64,000 bases of DNA, from contig NZ_CP045928.1 in NCBI RefSeq assembly GCF_009664855.1, positions 2,120,522 to 2,184,521 of the forward strand, written 5' to 3'. Each line of letters begins with the position of its first letter. The stretch's first letter is position 1. A model generated the notes under the pieces. That model did not search any database. It saw nothing but the letters and a program-made list of their open reading frames with translations, and was not told the origin of the DNA. This document shows, one piece after another, positions 44,966 to 54,688 of the stretch. The position numbers and the translations under genes are program-made. The stretch is from Flavobacterium sp. SLB02 (lineage in GTDB: Bacteria > Bacteroidota > Bacteroidia > Flavobacteriales > Flavobacteriaceae).

Positions 44966-46450
44966 TTATCTAGGATTTAGTTCGATTCCATTATCAGATG
45001 CTCTAACTGGTATTTGTAATGCTCTACGTTTGTCATCTTTTACTAAAACATTATGTCTTGATACTTTTCCAAATTCATAAGTATCGTGTTCTACAACAAG
45101 ATTAAAACGTTTGATGTCAAACCATCTAACACCTTCATGTAAAAAATCTCTTCTTCTTGCTTCTGCAATAGCTTTTATATATGATGCCTGCACCGGAGTT
45201 AAAGTATAAAACGGCGTAAACTCATTTGCTATTACAGGAAATTTGGCTACAACTTTCTCTTCTGTCAACTGATCTGTAGCCGGATTATACCCTGCGGTTC
45301 TTGTTGCTAAAAAGTATTCTAGTTCTTCATTCGCTTCTGTAATTTGATTTTTCATTACATGAGCCTCAATTCTATTTAGGAAAAATTCATCATTACTAAA
45401 AAGAACTGTACTGGTATAAGGTTCACCAACACCAGATGTTAGATTTGTATATTTAAAATATTCATAAAGTTTAGGTACTAAAACTGTTTGTCCTCCTTTG
45501 TACTGACCTGCTGCGCGTATTAACCAGGCTTTATCAAAAAGACTAGTTTCTTTTCCTAAAATTAAATCTACTTTGTTTCCTGACAGTGTAAATCTACTTG
45601 TAAAGCTTCTGCTCCAAATTGATCCCGGATAAGCTACTAATAAATTCGTTGCTTGCTCTACTTTAGAATATTCAATAGGCATTTGAGCAAAAGCAGCTGC
45701 ATTAAAAGCCGCATAATCTCTAAGTGTAGTAGGTTTTGAACCCAATCCTTTTGAAAACTCAAGCACTTTATCCCAATCTCCCTTTATTAAATAAAAACGA
45801 CTGGCAAAAGCTTTTGTAGCCTCTACATTAAAATGATATTTTGGTTCTTTATAATTACTGGTCACGTATTTCAACCCTTCATTAAGATCCTGCTCAATAA
45901 AATCAAACACCTCCTTAACTGTGTTTCGTTTATACTTTACCAATAAAGCTCCTTCTGGTTTTGTTATATATGGAACTCCTAAATCTGTAGCAGCAGTTGC
46001 AGGATTATACCTGTTTGCCCATAATTGAACCAGCATAAAATGAGAATAAGCTCTCGCTATTAATGCCTCTCCTTTTTGAGGATTTAAACTGGTAGGATTA
46101 CCAAGCTCATCTATAGCTACTAAAGCCTGATTTGCAGCTGCTATCGCCTTATATGAAGAATTCCAAAATCCTGCTTCGGTATCTTCGTCAAATTGAGTCT
46201 GCATTTCCCAGTTGTAACTTTGCGTATTATTTAAATCTGAACCCGGTAATGCGCTATCAAATACATTATCAGACATCGTTTCTGCAATTGCCATATAGGT
46301 TCTGTCAGGATAAGCAGTTACTAATAATTCTGAAATCTTTTCTGGTGTATTTATTTGTGTTCTGTTATCTGGGACTTCTGAAAGAAATTCATCGCAGCTA
46401 CTAATACTTACCAGTAATACTAATGAAAGTGCTATTTTTATATTTTTCAT
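44966..46450 (-). CDS. SusD/RagB-family nutrient-binding lipoprotein
   Basis: The 494-residue protein has a lipoprotein signal (SISSC, Cys 19, followed by DEFLSE) and the SusD fold with TPR-like helices: RAYSHFMLVQLWANRYNPA near residue 130 and ARRRDFLHEGVRWFDIKRFN near the C-terminus. It acts as the lid that binds substrate on the outer face of its SusC partner, encoded 11 bp upstream. The substrate cannot be read from the sequence. Confidence 0.93.
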   Translation of the reverse strand: MKNIKIALSLVLLVSISSCDEFLSEVPDNRTQINTPEKISELLVTAYPDRTYMAIAETMSDNVFDSALPGSDLNNTQSYNWEMQTQFDEDTEAGFWNSSYKAIAAANQALVAIDELGNPTSLNPQKGEALIARAYSHFMLVQLWANRYNPATAATDLGVPYITKPEGALLVKYKRNTVKEVFDFIEQDLNEGLKYVTSNYKEPKYHFNVEATKAFASRFYLIKGDWDKVLEFSKGLGSKPTTLRDYAAFNAAAFAQMPIEYSKVEQATNLLVAYPGSIWSRSFTSRFTLSGNKVDLILGKETSLFDKAWLIRAAGQYKGGQTVLVPKLYEYFKYTNLTSGVGEPYTSTVLFSNDEFFLNRIEAHVMKNQITEANEELEYFLATRTAGYNPATDQLTEEKVVAKFPVIANEFTPFYTLTPVQASYIKAIAEARRRDFLHEGVRWFDIKRFNLVVEHDTYEFGKVSRHNVLVKDDKRRALQIPVRASDNGIELNPR

Positions 46451-46461
46451 GATTAATTGTA

Positions 46462-49400
46462 TTAGAATGAAACATTTAAAGTAAATGTATATTGAGAAGT
46501 AATAGGGAAAGCTACCCCTCCTGTATTACGAAACTCCGGATCCTGACCGTGTAACCTTTTATCTGAATAAATCAGCCAAGGATTTACTGCCGATCCTTTT
46601 AAGGTAAATGTACTAACACCTAGTTTTCTCTTAAAATCTTTAGGAAATTCCCAACTAAGCGAAACATTTTTTAATCGTACAAAATCACCATCAGCAACTC
46701 TTACATCAGAATAATTATAAGTATTATAAGCGATTTGCAAATCACTATCTCCGTAATTTCTATTTAATAAACGGTCAGCAATAACAGGAACGTTTGTAAC
46801 ATTTTCATCCCCAGGATTTATCCATCTATTTTTAAATTCTTTCGTAAAAACCGTCAAATCGTTGTATTCATTACTGTAAACTGGATTTAAGCGAACTTTA
46901 TTCCCTCCTGAACCTACAATAAATACATATAGTGACCAGTTTTTATAAGTAAAGGTATTGGCTAAACCAACTGATTTATTAGGTTCAATAGATCCTTCAT
47001 ACTTTAAATAATTTGTAACATCTTTAGTATCCTGAAAATTCGCTTTTGTAATATTATTCTCTGCACCATCTTGCAAAAGAAAAGTAGGTAGTCCCTGATT
47101 ATTCAATCCGGTAAACTGGTAAGAGTAAATTGAATTTCTAGGGTGTCCTACTGTATTACCTCCATTAGCATCTACTAAATCATATACTGAAGGTTTGTTT
47201 GCTAATTTTGTAATATTTTGATCATAAACTGAAAAGTTTAATGTTGTAGACCACTTAAAATTATTAGTAACCACATTTTGAGTAGTAAAACCAAGCTCAA
47301 TACCTTTAGTTTCCATATTAGCATTATTTCCTTGTTTAACAGATTGTCCGCCAACACCAGAAGTAATTACATAGTCAATTAAGTCGAATGCTTTACGTCT
47401 GTAAACATCTGTAGTTAATTGTACCCTGTTATTAAACATACCTATGTCTACACCAATATTAGTTTCATATTGTTTTTCCCAAGTCAAATCCTTGTTCTGT
47501 AAATCTTCGATTCTTATTGCATTTTCTCTGTCTGAAAGATTAAAACGGTCTGTAATGAAACTTTTATAAATAGCTAACGAATTTGTTGCAGGTCCAGCTG
47601 TAGCAGTAAGTCCGTAAGAAGCTCTCAAGGCCAAAGTATTGATTGATTCAACATTTTTCATGAATTTTTCTTCAGCAACATTCCATTTTCCACTAACTGT
47701 ATAAGTAGGCAACCATCTTGATGATCCTGTATCTCCTTGTCTGTTAGACCCATCATAACGACCTGTTACAGAAGCTGTATAACGACGATCATAAGTATAC
47801 CCAACTTTTCCAAAAAAACCTACAGTTCTTTCTCTATCAGCACCAAATTCATAATACGAATCACCTCCGTTTACAATTTTTTCGATCATTTTAGGATCGA
47901 TAAAAGAAGTAAGACCTTTATCATATTGAATTCCTACAGCTGTAAAATTATCATTGTTTCTATCTACAGATCTTAGCTCAGTACCAAAGAAACCTTCTAC
48001 TTCATGTTTTTCTTTAAAAACATTTCTATAAGTTATACTATTTCTAACATTGTATGAAGTCATATCATTGGTGTACTTTCTTAAAAATCCACCACTTGGC
48101 AGTACAGATACTTTTGGTATAGTTAAATCAGTTGGATCCTGATACAAGAATACGTTGTCTTTTTGTATTTGTGCATTTACATTGTCTCCAACACCTGCAT
48201 TATATGCCGCTACTACGTTTGAATTTTCAAGAATCTTGTGCTCTCTCGAAGTATTTGCGTAACGTGCAGAACCTGTAAGATTGTAAGTTAAATGCTTAGT
48301 AATTTTATAATCTAAATCAACTTGAAAACGAATATCATTTACTTTAATTCCTAAAGTATTGTTTTCTAATTCGTTCACAATATTCATTGGCGCCCAGTTA
48401 TTTTGATAATATTCTAAATTTCCATTATCATCATAAGGTCTTAACGTTCTACTAGTGCTTAAAACATAATTGAATGGATTGATATCAAAATCTCTGCTTG
48501 TTTTTCCAAAAACAACGTCTTTTTTACTGTCATATGCTCCGGGAGCTTCCTGATCGCGAATAGACCCCATTGTAGATAAGGTAATATTTAATCTGTCGTT
48601 GATAAAGAAAGTACCTTTAATATTTGATGTTAATTGTTTTACATTATCAGCAATCGTCCATCCCGGATCTGTGTAATATCCTAAAGAGGCATAAAAAGTA
48701 TTGTTTTTTCCACCACCAGAAAAACTCAAAGAATGATTTTGAGTAATTGAAGGTCTAAATAACACATTAAACCAATCTGTATTAGCCAGTTCGTATTTTT
48801 TTAGAAATTGATTAATATAAGGTTGTTCGTTTTTAACCCCATATTGACCATTTGTTTCATTATAACGGTTAATTTCTTTTGCAAGAATATTGTATGCTCC
48901 TCCAAATCTACCTGTATAAGACGAACTTAAATCAAGATATCCTTTTTGTTTCATTTCCTGAAACACACTCATAGATTCCTGAGAGTTCAGGATATCATAT
49001 TGTGTATAGCTCGGTACCGTTCTCACTGTATTCTCTACAGAATAACTTACTTTTAGTGGAGAATCTCTACGACCTTGCTTAGTTGTAACAACAACAACAC
49101 CGTTTAACGATCTAGAACCATAAATAGAAGTTGCAGATGCATCTTTAAGAATTTCTATACTTTGAATGTCATTAGCATTTAAACCTGCTACAGAAGAACT
49201 TAACAATGTTGATGAATTTCCTGATGCTAAATCAGCAAATGAAACATTGATAATATCCTCCTGAACAACACCATCAATAACCCATAAAGGTTTTGTATCT
49301 CCAAAAATAGAAGAAGATCCACGTACAGTGATTTTAGGAGCTGTACCAAAAGTACCCGTAACATTTTGAACCGTAACCCCGGCAGCTTTACCCTCAATCA

Positions 49401-50178
49401 TCCTACTTACATCTACTACCCCGTCAACTTTTAATTCAGCACCTGAAATTTTACTAATAGCGCCTGTAAATGTTCTTTTTGATGTTTTTTCGTAACCTGT
49501 TGTAACTACTACCTCTTTTAAGTTTTGTCCTTCTTCAGTTAAAACAATTGTAGGAGTAGTATTTCCAATACCAATTTCTTTGGACTCCATTCCAACATAA
49601 GAAATTACAAGTTTGTCGCTATTTGATGGTACTTCGATAGTAAATCTACCATCAAAATCAGTAAGAACTGCATTTTTTGTTCCTTTTACCAACACAGTAG
49701 CTCCCGGAAGTGGACTACCACTTGCATCAGTAACTATACCTTTGATGATTGGACCTGCAGTTAATATTTCAAACAAAGAATTACCGGCATCTAAACTCGC
49801 AAAAGAATCTGATGCGGCATTTTTTTGCAAAACAATTTGGTTGCTTACTTCAGTATAACTTATATTAAAAGGTATCAGAATACGGTTTAGAATACTCGAA
49901 AGAGTTTCCTGATTAGCATCTATACTTACCTTTTGGGTAAGCTGAGGCAATCTTGAGTTATAAGAAAATTTTACGTGAGCAGACTTTTCCAGCTTGGTCA
50001 AGGCGTTGTCCAATGTTAAATTAGCAACATTGATGGTAACCTTGGTATCTAGTTTTTTTTGCCCATTTACATTATTTGCCATGGCAACACTTGAAAATAC
50101 AAGTGCCAAGACAAACTGAAATAGTGTTATTTTCATGATTCGATGGAGTAATCGTTGTTTAACAACTGGTTTTTTCAT
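46462..50178 (-). CDS. SusC/RagA-family TonB-dependent transporter with STN domain
   Basis: The 1238-residue outer-membrane protein has a signal region, an STN (secretin/TonB short N-terminal) domain at about residues 55-115 (NLTLDNALTKLEKSAHVKFSY), a carboxypeptidase-regulatory-like domain at about 145-225 (IKGIVTDASGSPLPGATVLV), a TonB plug from about 235 (DVSRMIEGKAAGV, NDIQSIEILKDASATSIYGSR) and a large beta-barrel ending in aromatic Phe. The STN domain is the feature that lets such transporters signal to a FecR-type anti-sigma factor, and fecR- and sigma-type genes are directly upstream. It should import a substrate bound by the SusD partner. Confidence 0.94.
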   Translation of the reverse strand: MKKPVVKQRLLHRIMKITLFQFVLALVFSSVAMANNVNGQKKLDTKVTINVANLTLDNALTKLEKSAHVKFSYNSRLPQLTQKVSIDANQETLSSILNRILIPFNISYTEVSNQIVLQKNAASDSFASLDAGNSLFEILTAGPIIKGIVTDASGSPLPGATVLVKGTKNAVLTDFDGRFTIEVPSNSDKLVISYVGMESKEIGIGNTTPTIVLTEEGQNLKEVVVTTGYEKTSKRTFTGAISKISGAELKVDGVVDVSRMIEGKAAGVTVQNVTGTFGTAPKITVRGSSSIFGDTKPLWVIDGVVQEDIINVSFADLASGNSSTLLSSSVAGLNANDIQSIEILKDASATSIYGSRSLNGVVVVTTKQGRRDSPLKVSYSVENTVRTVPSYTQYDILNSQESMSVFQEMKQKGYLDLSSSYTGRFGGAYNILAKEINRYNETNGQYGVKNEQPYINQFLKKYELANTDWFNVLFRPSITQNHSLSFSGGGKNNTFYASLGYYTDPGWTIADNVKQLTSNIKGTFFINDRLNITLSTMGSIRDQEAPGAYDSKKDVVFGKTSRDFDINPFNYVLSTSRTLRPYDDNGNLEYYQNNWAPMNIVNELENNTLGIKVNDIRFQVDLDYKITKHLTYNLTGSARYANTSREHKILENSNVVAAYNAGVGDNVNAQIQKDNVFLYQDPTDLTIPKVSVLPSGGFLRKYTNDMTSYNVRNSITYRNVFKEKHEVEGFFGTELRSVDRNNDNFTAVGIQYDKGLTSFIDPKMIEKIVNGGDSYYEFGADRERTVGFFGKVGYTYDRRYTASVTGRYDGSNRQGDTGSSRWLPTYTVSGKWNVAEEKFMKNVESINTLALRASYGLTATAGPATNSLAIYKSFITDRFNLSDRENAIRIEDLQNKDLTWEKQYETNIGVDIGMFNNRVQLTTDVYRRKAFDLIDYVITSGVGGQSVKQGNNANMETKGIELGFTTQNVVTNNFKWSTTLNFSVYDQNITKLANKPSVYDLVDANGGNTVGHPRNSIYSYQFTGLNNQGLPTFLLQDGAENNITKANFQDTKDVTNYLKYEGSIEPNKSVGLANTFTYKNWSLYVFIVGSGGNKVRLNPVYSNEYNDLTVFTKEFKNRWINPGDENVTNVPVIADRLLNRNYGDSDLQIAYNTYNYSDVRVADGDFVRLKNVSLSWEFPKDFKRKLGVSTFTLKGSAVNPWLIYSDKRLHGQDPEFRNTGGVAFPITSQYTFTLNVSF

Positions 50179-50424
50179 AATTTTGGATTGTTTTGATTAA
50201 TACTTATTCGAGTGTATTTTGAAACGTAATGAATAACTCTTTACAGAGAGAAATTCAACTAATTTAAGTGTCGATAATGTTACAGCATTTCGGCACTTTT
50301 TTTTCTGCATTATCATCTTTTACATAGGCATTTTATTATTATTGGTTCTAGTTTAGTTTTGGTTTAGTTTTTTTGTTGATTTATTAGATTTAATTCGGCT
50401 ATGTAATTACAGTTACAGAGAGAA

Positions 50425-51540
50425 TTAATTACATCCTTGAGATGTTATAATGATTTGATTACCATTCATTTGAAAACTAGTATTATTGCCTATGCTATTA
50501 CAGACAATTTTCAGTTTTTCTGTTAAAGGCTGATCACTAAGTGAAGTAGTCAAGTGGCAGTCTTTCAACTTATCTTTAGGATAATCTATGTCTACCAGAT
50601 AAGCCTGCTCTATTGTTTCAAAAATCTGAGCAACAGGAATATCAGTAAATTCAAAGCTCAATTGCTCAATATTACCAACACTGCGAGTTAGTGTTTCGTC
50701 CTGAGTAATATTTGTAATTTTATTGAAACTTAAATCACTGCGTAAAAAACGAAGCGCCTGATTAGGAAGCAAGATCACTTCTTCCTGATTGGATCTCGAA
50801 ACTAAATCATTCGATTTTACCCTAACTTTACCGGTGCGCACAAGAACTTCTACATCAGGCTGATCAGAATAAGCTTTTACTCTAAAACTGGTTCCAACTA
50901 CCTTTGTAACAATTTCGTTTGCATAAACAAAAAAAGGCTTTTTAGGATTTTTACTAATTTCAAAGAAACCTTCGCCGGATAAATACACCTTTCTTTCGTT
51001 GCCGGTAAAGATTTTAGGATAACTTAATTTACTATTGGGTTGTAATAAAACCGAACTACCATCAGATAATGTGATGATTTGTGGTTTGTTTGAATTATTG
51101 GTCTGCTCAACCAAGCCTTCGTTATTTTCCTCGATAAGTTCTTTGTAGGTTACAACTTTACTTTCCGGACTAATTTGATTTTGATAAAACCAAATTGATA
51201 TCAGACCAATCACTACAGCAGCAGCAACAGAGCTAAAGATTTTTTTTCTAAGAAATTTTACTTTTGAGTCCTGGATTAAATCGTTGTGAGTTTCTTTCTC
51301 TTCAATTTTAATCCATGTGGTTTGTAAAGCATTATGAAGATCAGATGCCGATAAGTTAGTTTCCGGCACCTTCATAGCTAATAATAACAATCTTGCATCT
51401 TCTACCAACTTGGCACGTTGGCGGCTTTCTAAGGTCCACTCTTCCCAACCATATTCGTCAATTTTATTTAAAATCCATGACTGGAATGATTCGTCAGATA
51501 AAAAATCTTCAATTTCGGTATATTTATTACGTTTTTGCAT
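50425..51540 (-). CDS. FecR-family anti-sigma factor
   Basis: The 371-residue protein has a cytoplasmic N-terminal part (about residues 1-95), one transmembrane helix (VAAAVVIGLISIWFY) and a periplasmic FecR domain (TLSDGSSVLLQPNSKLSYP and GEGFFEISKNPKKPFFV) followed by the C-terminal DUF4974-like region. It should hold the ECF sigma factor until the STN domain of the SusC protein reports substrate. It lies between the sigma and susC genes. Confidence 0.92.
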   Translation of the reverse strand: MQKRNKYTEIEDFLSDESFQSWILNKIDEYGWEEWTLESRQRAKLVEDARLLLLAMKVPETNLSASDLHNALQTTWIKIEEKETHNDLIQDSKVKFLRKKIFSSVAAAVVIGLISIWFYQNQISPESKVVTYKELIEENNEGLVEQTNNSNKPQIITLSDGSSVLLQPNSKLSYPKIFTGNERKVYLSGEGFFEISKNPKKPFFVYANEIVTKVVGTSFRVKAYSDQPDVEVLVRTGKVRVKSNDLVSRSNQEEVILLPNQALRFLRSDLSFNKITNITQDETLTRSVGNIEQLSFEFTDIPVAQIFETIEQAYLVDIDYPKDKLKDCHLTTSLSDQPLTEKLKIVCNSIGNNTSFQMNGNQIIITSQGCN

Positions 51541-51630
51541 CTAAAAATGAGGTTACAAAAACATAGAGGACAGCTCTTTTATTATATACTCACCAAATTG
51601 TGATTTTTTTTACATTTTTTTAAAATAAAT

Positions 51631-52242
51631 TTAACAAGCCATTGAAGATAGTACAACAATTAATGAAATACTCCCCTTCCATTCTTTGCGCAAGGTAAGT
51701 AAACCGCGATGTAACAAGTTGCTTGCCGACTGATAATTCACATCCAGCATGTCTGCAATTTGCTCCACTGTTAAGCCTTGATGGTAACGTAAATACAACG
51801 CTTCTTTTTGACGCGCAGGCAAATCATTCAGTAATTTATTAAGATAAACAACCTTTTCTTTAGTTGCATAATCATCATCCATAAGATCGTGTTCTACGGA
51901 GAATTCTAATAAAAATGCTATGGCATCTGTACTGGTTGATTTACGAAAAATATGATCCCGTTCGTGCAAACGTGCAATTCTCTTACGTACACTTGATAAT
52001 AAGTAAGCTTTTACCACAACAGAACTCTGAAGTCCGTTACGATATACCCAAATATCAGTAAAAACATCCTGAACACAATCCTGTACTTTTTCAGCGTAAG
52101 GAGAAAGTGAATTTCCGTAATTAACCAGATCTGCGTAGTATTTCTCAAATAGGGTTGAGAATGATTTTTCATCACCATCTTTCAAGTTATTCCAAAGTGT
52201 AATGTCGTCAAAAGTTTTGAATTGTAAATTTTTGGTCTTCAT
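51631..52242 (-). CDS. ECF RNA polymerase sigma factor (Bacteroidetes family)
   Basis: I choose the ATG at 52242 (MKTKNLQFKTFDDITLWNNL), giving 203 residues; the in-frame extension to 52311 adds a Leu/Arg-rich stretch unlike the family. Region 2 is GDEKSFSTLFEKYYADLVNY through DCVQDVFTDIWVYR, and region 4 is LPARQKEALYLRYHQGLTVE with its helix-turn-helix to LLHRGLLTLR. With FecR and the STN-SusC it forms a cell-surface signalling system that activates the operon when substrate is present. Confidence 0.92.
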   Translation of the reverse strand: MKTKNLQFKTFDDITLWNNLKDGDEKSFSTLFEKYYADLVNYGNSLSPYAEKVQDCVQDVFTDIWVYRNGLQSSVVVKAYLLSSVRKRIARLHERDHIFRKSTSTDAIAFLLEFSVEHDLMDDDYATKEKVVYLNKLLNDLPARQKEALYLRYHQGLTVEQIADMLDVNYQSASNLLHRGLLTLRKEWKGSISLIVVLSSMAC

Positions 52243-52799
52243 ATTAATTTGGGGTAGAATTCTTGAAAATAAGCACTTAGTTTTAACATAAAGAATACGG
52301 TTTTTTAACATTATTCTCTAGTTCTGTGCGATAAATATATAAAAGCAAAAATACAAAAGCAATTTTTTTACATAAAAGAACCTTACTCTTAACGTAAGAA
52401 AAAGCCCCTATCGGCTGATTTAATGAGGTATTAGCGTGAATTAAAAAAAATATAATAATTCAAAAAACATCTTTATTGTAAGATTAAATCACCATTTTTT
52501 TTTATTATATTTTTAACATTTAAAAAAAAACTTAATTTACACACTTTTATATAAAATCTTCCTCGATAAGAATTACCATAAGATTGAAAATCGAAATGCT
52601 GTAAAAGACTAGGCATTTGAAGAAAGAAAACTAATACTCAGCGGTTTTCACATTTAAAACGCGCTGTACAGATCTATAAGTTAGAATTCTAATAATTAAT
52701 CCCTGACTTATAAAAATTAAATACAATATTAGTAATTAAGCAAAAAAAAAGTCTTACTAAAACTAGTAAGACTTTGATTATATTGATAATAAAACCGAC
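52243..52799. other. intergenic region upstream of the sigma factor
   Basis: On the minus strand a TATTTTTG box (52346-52353) lies about 100 nt before the sigma start. The rest is very AT-rich, with no convincing ORF. The terminator of the next gene lies at 52748-52776. Confidence 0.5.
52748..52776 (-). terminator. intrinsic terminator
   Basis: AAGTCTTACTA (52749-52759) pairs with TAGTAAGACTT (52764-52774) around AAAC and is followed on the minus strand by a T-run. It ends the 141-residue protein gene. Confidence 0.85.
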
Positions 52800-53225
52800 T
52801 TAGAAAGCCACATTCCATCTAGGTAATTTTGCATTTTCATCTAAGAAATTTTGCAAAACCTGTCCTTCAACAGCAGTTGGAATTGCTTTTACATCTGCAT
52901 TAAAAGTTTCGTACCAAACCACTTCTAAAGCATCAATACTTTCAAGTTTCATTTGTGCCGGCCATGAATATTTTCTTCCTGTTTTAGCAAATTGGTGTCC
53001 GTTTACAATTTTATCGTATAAACCGCCATTTTTACTTTTTAAAGTTCCATCTTTCTGAACAGTTCCTGTAGAACCTACCATGATCAATTCTTTTGCATCA
53101 CCTTCAATAGCATAAACAACAAAAACTCCCGCACCTTCAGATGCATTACAAGCTTGTTCTAAACTATCTTCAATAGTAAAAGTAAAACTATTGCTTACTT
53201 TAAATTTTTCTAATTCTTTGTACAT
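52800..53225 (-). CDS. small protein with possible GIY-YIG-like fold
   Basis: The 141-residue protein has GVFVVYAIEGDAKELIMVGS-TG followed by GGLYDKIVNGHQFAKTGRKYS and VVWYETFN. This order (G-x-Y-like strand, VGSTG, an Arg-containing helix and a Glu) recalls the GIY-YIG nuclease fold in a divergent form. The usual Tyr pair is not fully present, so catalysis is doubtful. It lies between the sigma factor gene and sucD with terminators on both sides, so it is a single-gene unit. Confidence 0.65.
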   Translation of the reverse strand: MYKELEKFKVSNSFTFTIEDSLEQACNASEGAGVFVVYAIEGDAKELIMVGSTGTVQKDGTLKSKNGGLYDKIVNGHQFAKTGRKYSWPAQMKLESIDALEVVWYETFNADVKAIPTAVEGQVLQNFLDENAKLPRWNVAF

Positions 53226-53306
53226 ATTTATTTTTTTTAAGCCACTAAGAGTTTGAGAATCTAAGTTGCTAAGTTTTTATTTATAGTTCCAACATTTTAA
53301 AAATGT

Positions 53307-53340
53307 AAAAAAGTCTCAACAAAATATTGAGACTTTTTTT
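53307..53340 (-). terminator. terminator of sucD
   Basis: AAGTCTCAA (53311-53319) pairs with TTGAGACTT (53327-53335), extended by A- and T-tracts, 28 bp past the sucD stop. Confidence 0.85.
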
Positions 53341-53367
53341 GGAATTTATTATTTTAAATATTAGAGA

Positions 53368-54240
53368 TTATCCTAATATTTCTTTTACTTTTTTACCAAT
53401 TTCAGCTGGTGAATCAACAACGTGAATTCCGTTGTCTCTCATAATTTGTTTTTTAGCAGCAGCTGTATCATCAGAACCACCAACAATAGCACCTGCGTGA
53501 CCCATTGTTCTACCAGCAGGAGCAGTTTCTCCAGCGATAAAACCAACAACTGGTTTACGGTTACCATCAGATTTAACCCATTTAGCAGCATCAGCTTCTA
53601 ATTGACCTCCAATTTCACCAATCATGATGATAAGTTCAGTCTCTGGATCGTTCATTAATAATTCAACAGCTTCTTTAGTTGTAGTTCCAATAATTGGATC
53701 TCCACCAATACCAATAGCTGTAGTAATTCCTAAACCTTGTTTTACAACCTGGTCAGCAGCTTCGTAAGTTAAAGTTCCTGATTTAGAAACAATACCAACT
53801 GTTCCTTTTTTGAAAACGAAACCTGGCATAATACCAACTTTAGCTTCACCCGGAGTAATTACTCCCGGACAGTTTGGACCGATTAATCTAGAATTTCTTT
53901 CTTTAACATAATTATTTGCTTTAATCATATCTGCTACAGGAATTCCTTCTGTAATAGCAATAATTACTTTAATTCCAGCGTCAGCAGCTTCCATAATTGC
54001 ATCAGCAGCAAAAGCTGGTGGTACGAAAATGATAGATGTATCAGCTCCAGCTTGATCAACAGCATCTTTTACTGTATTAAAAACCGGACGATCTAAATGA
54101 CTAGTTCCTCCTTTACCCGGAGTAACACCACCAACAACATTAGTACCGTACTCAATCATTTGAGAAGCGTGGAAAGTTCCTTCACTTCCTGTAAATCCTT
54201 GAACAATTATTTTGGAATCTTTATTAACTAAAACACTCAT
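53368..54240 (-). CDS. sucD: succinate-CoA ligase subunit alpha
   Basis: SucD carries the CoA-binding site and the phosphorylated His of the TCA-cycle ligase. The 290-residue protein has [14 protein letters not shown], the CoA-binding Rossmann region and GHAGAIVGG with the catalytic His. The beta subunit gene sucC is not adjacent, so the two subunits come from separate loci. A TACTTTTG box on the minus strand (54276-54283) may be its promoter. Confidence 0.96.
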   Translation of the reverse strand: MSVLVNKDSKIIVQGFTGSEGTFHASQMIEYGTNVVGGVTPGKGGTSHLDRPVFNTVKDAVDQAGADTSIIFVPPAFAADAIMEAADAGIKVIIAITEGIPVADMIKANNYVKERNSRLIGPNCPGVITPGEAKVGIMPGFVFKKGTVGIVSKSGTLTYEAADQVVKQGLGITTAIGIGGDPIIGTTTKEAVELLMNDPETELIIMIGEIGGQLEADAAKWVKSDGNRKPVVGFIAGETAPAGRTMGHAGAIVGGSDDTAAAKKQIMRDNGIHVVDSPAEIGKKVKEILG

Positions 54241-54275
54241 GATATATATTTTATGTAGTTTTTAAAATTGTGATG

Positions 54276-54283
54276 CAAAAGTA
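54276..54283 (-). promoter_or_regulatory. -7 box upstream of sucD
   Basis: The minus strand reads TACTTTTG, a TAnnTTTG match, 35 nt before the sucD start. No clear -33 element is seen. Confidence 0.4.
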
Positions 54284-54324
54284 AGGTTTTGTAACGTATT
54301 TTAACCTTTTTGTCTTCAAAAAAA

Positions 54325-54687
54325 TTAAGAAAATTGACTCATTTGATAACCACGATATAATTTATCGTCTTTTATTTGCCAAATTGTAGAGAAATGAGCC
54401 AATAACATCTCTTCTCTTGGGTTCTCAATCGTTTTCACAAAATGAGAATATCGTATCGAAACCAAGTCCTCTTCGGCCAAAATGTGGCTTATTCTCACTT
54501 TTGATCGCACGTAAGCACGACTAAGCTCATTGGCCATATCCAACATCGAATTATAATCCATTTCGATCAATCCTTTGGTACTATGCCAATCTAATTTTAC
54601 CTCGGGATGCAAATAAGTTTTCATTATTTCGCTATCAATTAAGGCATCTGACTTGTAAAATTTCTGAACAAATTCTTTAATAGACAT
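54325..54687 (-). CDS. NTF2-like (SnoaL-type) domain protein
   Basis: The 120-residue protein has the cone-shaped NTF2-like pattern: VQKFYKSDALIDSEIMKTYL, HPEVKLDWHSTKGL and a final beta sheet FSTIWQIKDDKLYRGYQMS. Members bind small hydrophobic ligands or act as minor enzymes; no specific role can be given. Its start is 1 bp from the stop of the LpxD-like gene, so both are on one mRNA. Confidence 0.82.
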   Translation of the reverse strand: MSIKEFVQKFYKSDALIDSEIMKTYLHPEVKLDWHSTKGLIEMDYNSMLDMANELSRAYVRSKVRISHILAEEDLVSIRYSHFVKTIENPREEMLLAHFSTIWQIKDDKLYRGYQMSQFS

Positions 54688-54688
54688 A

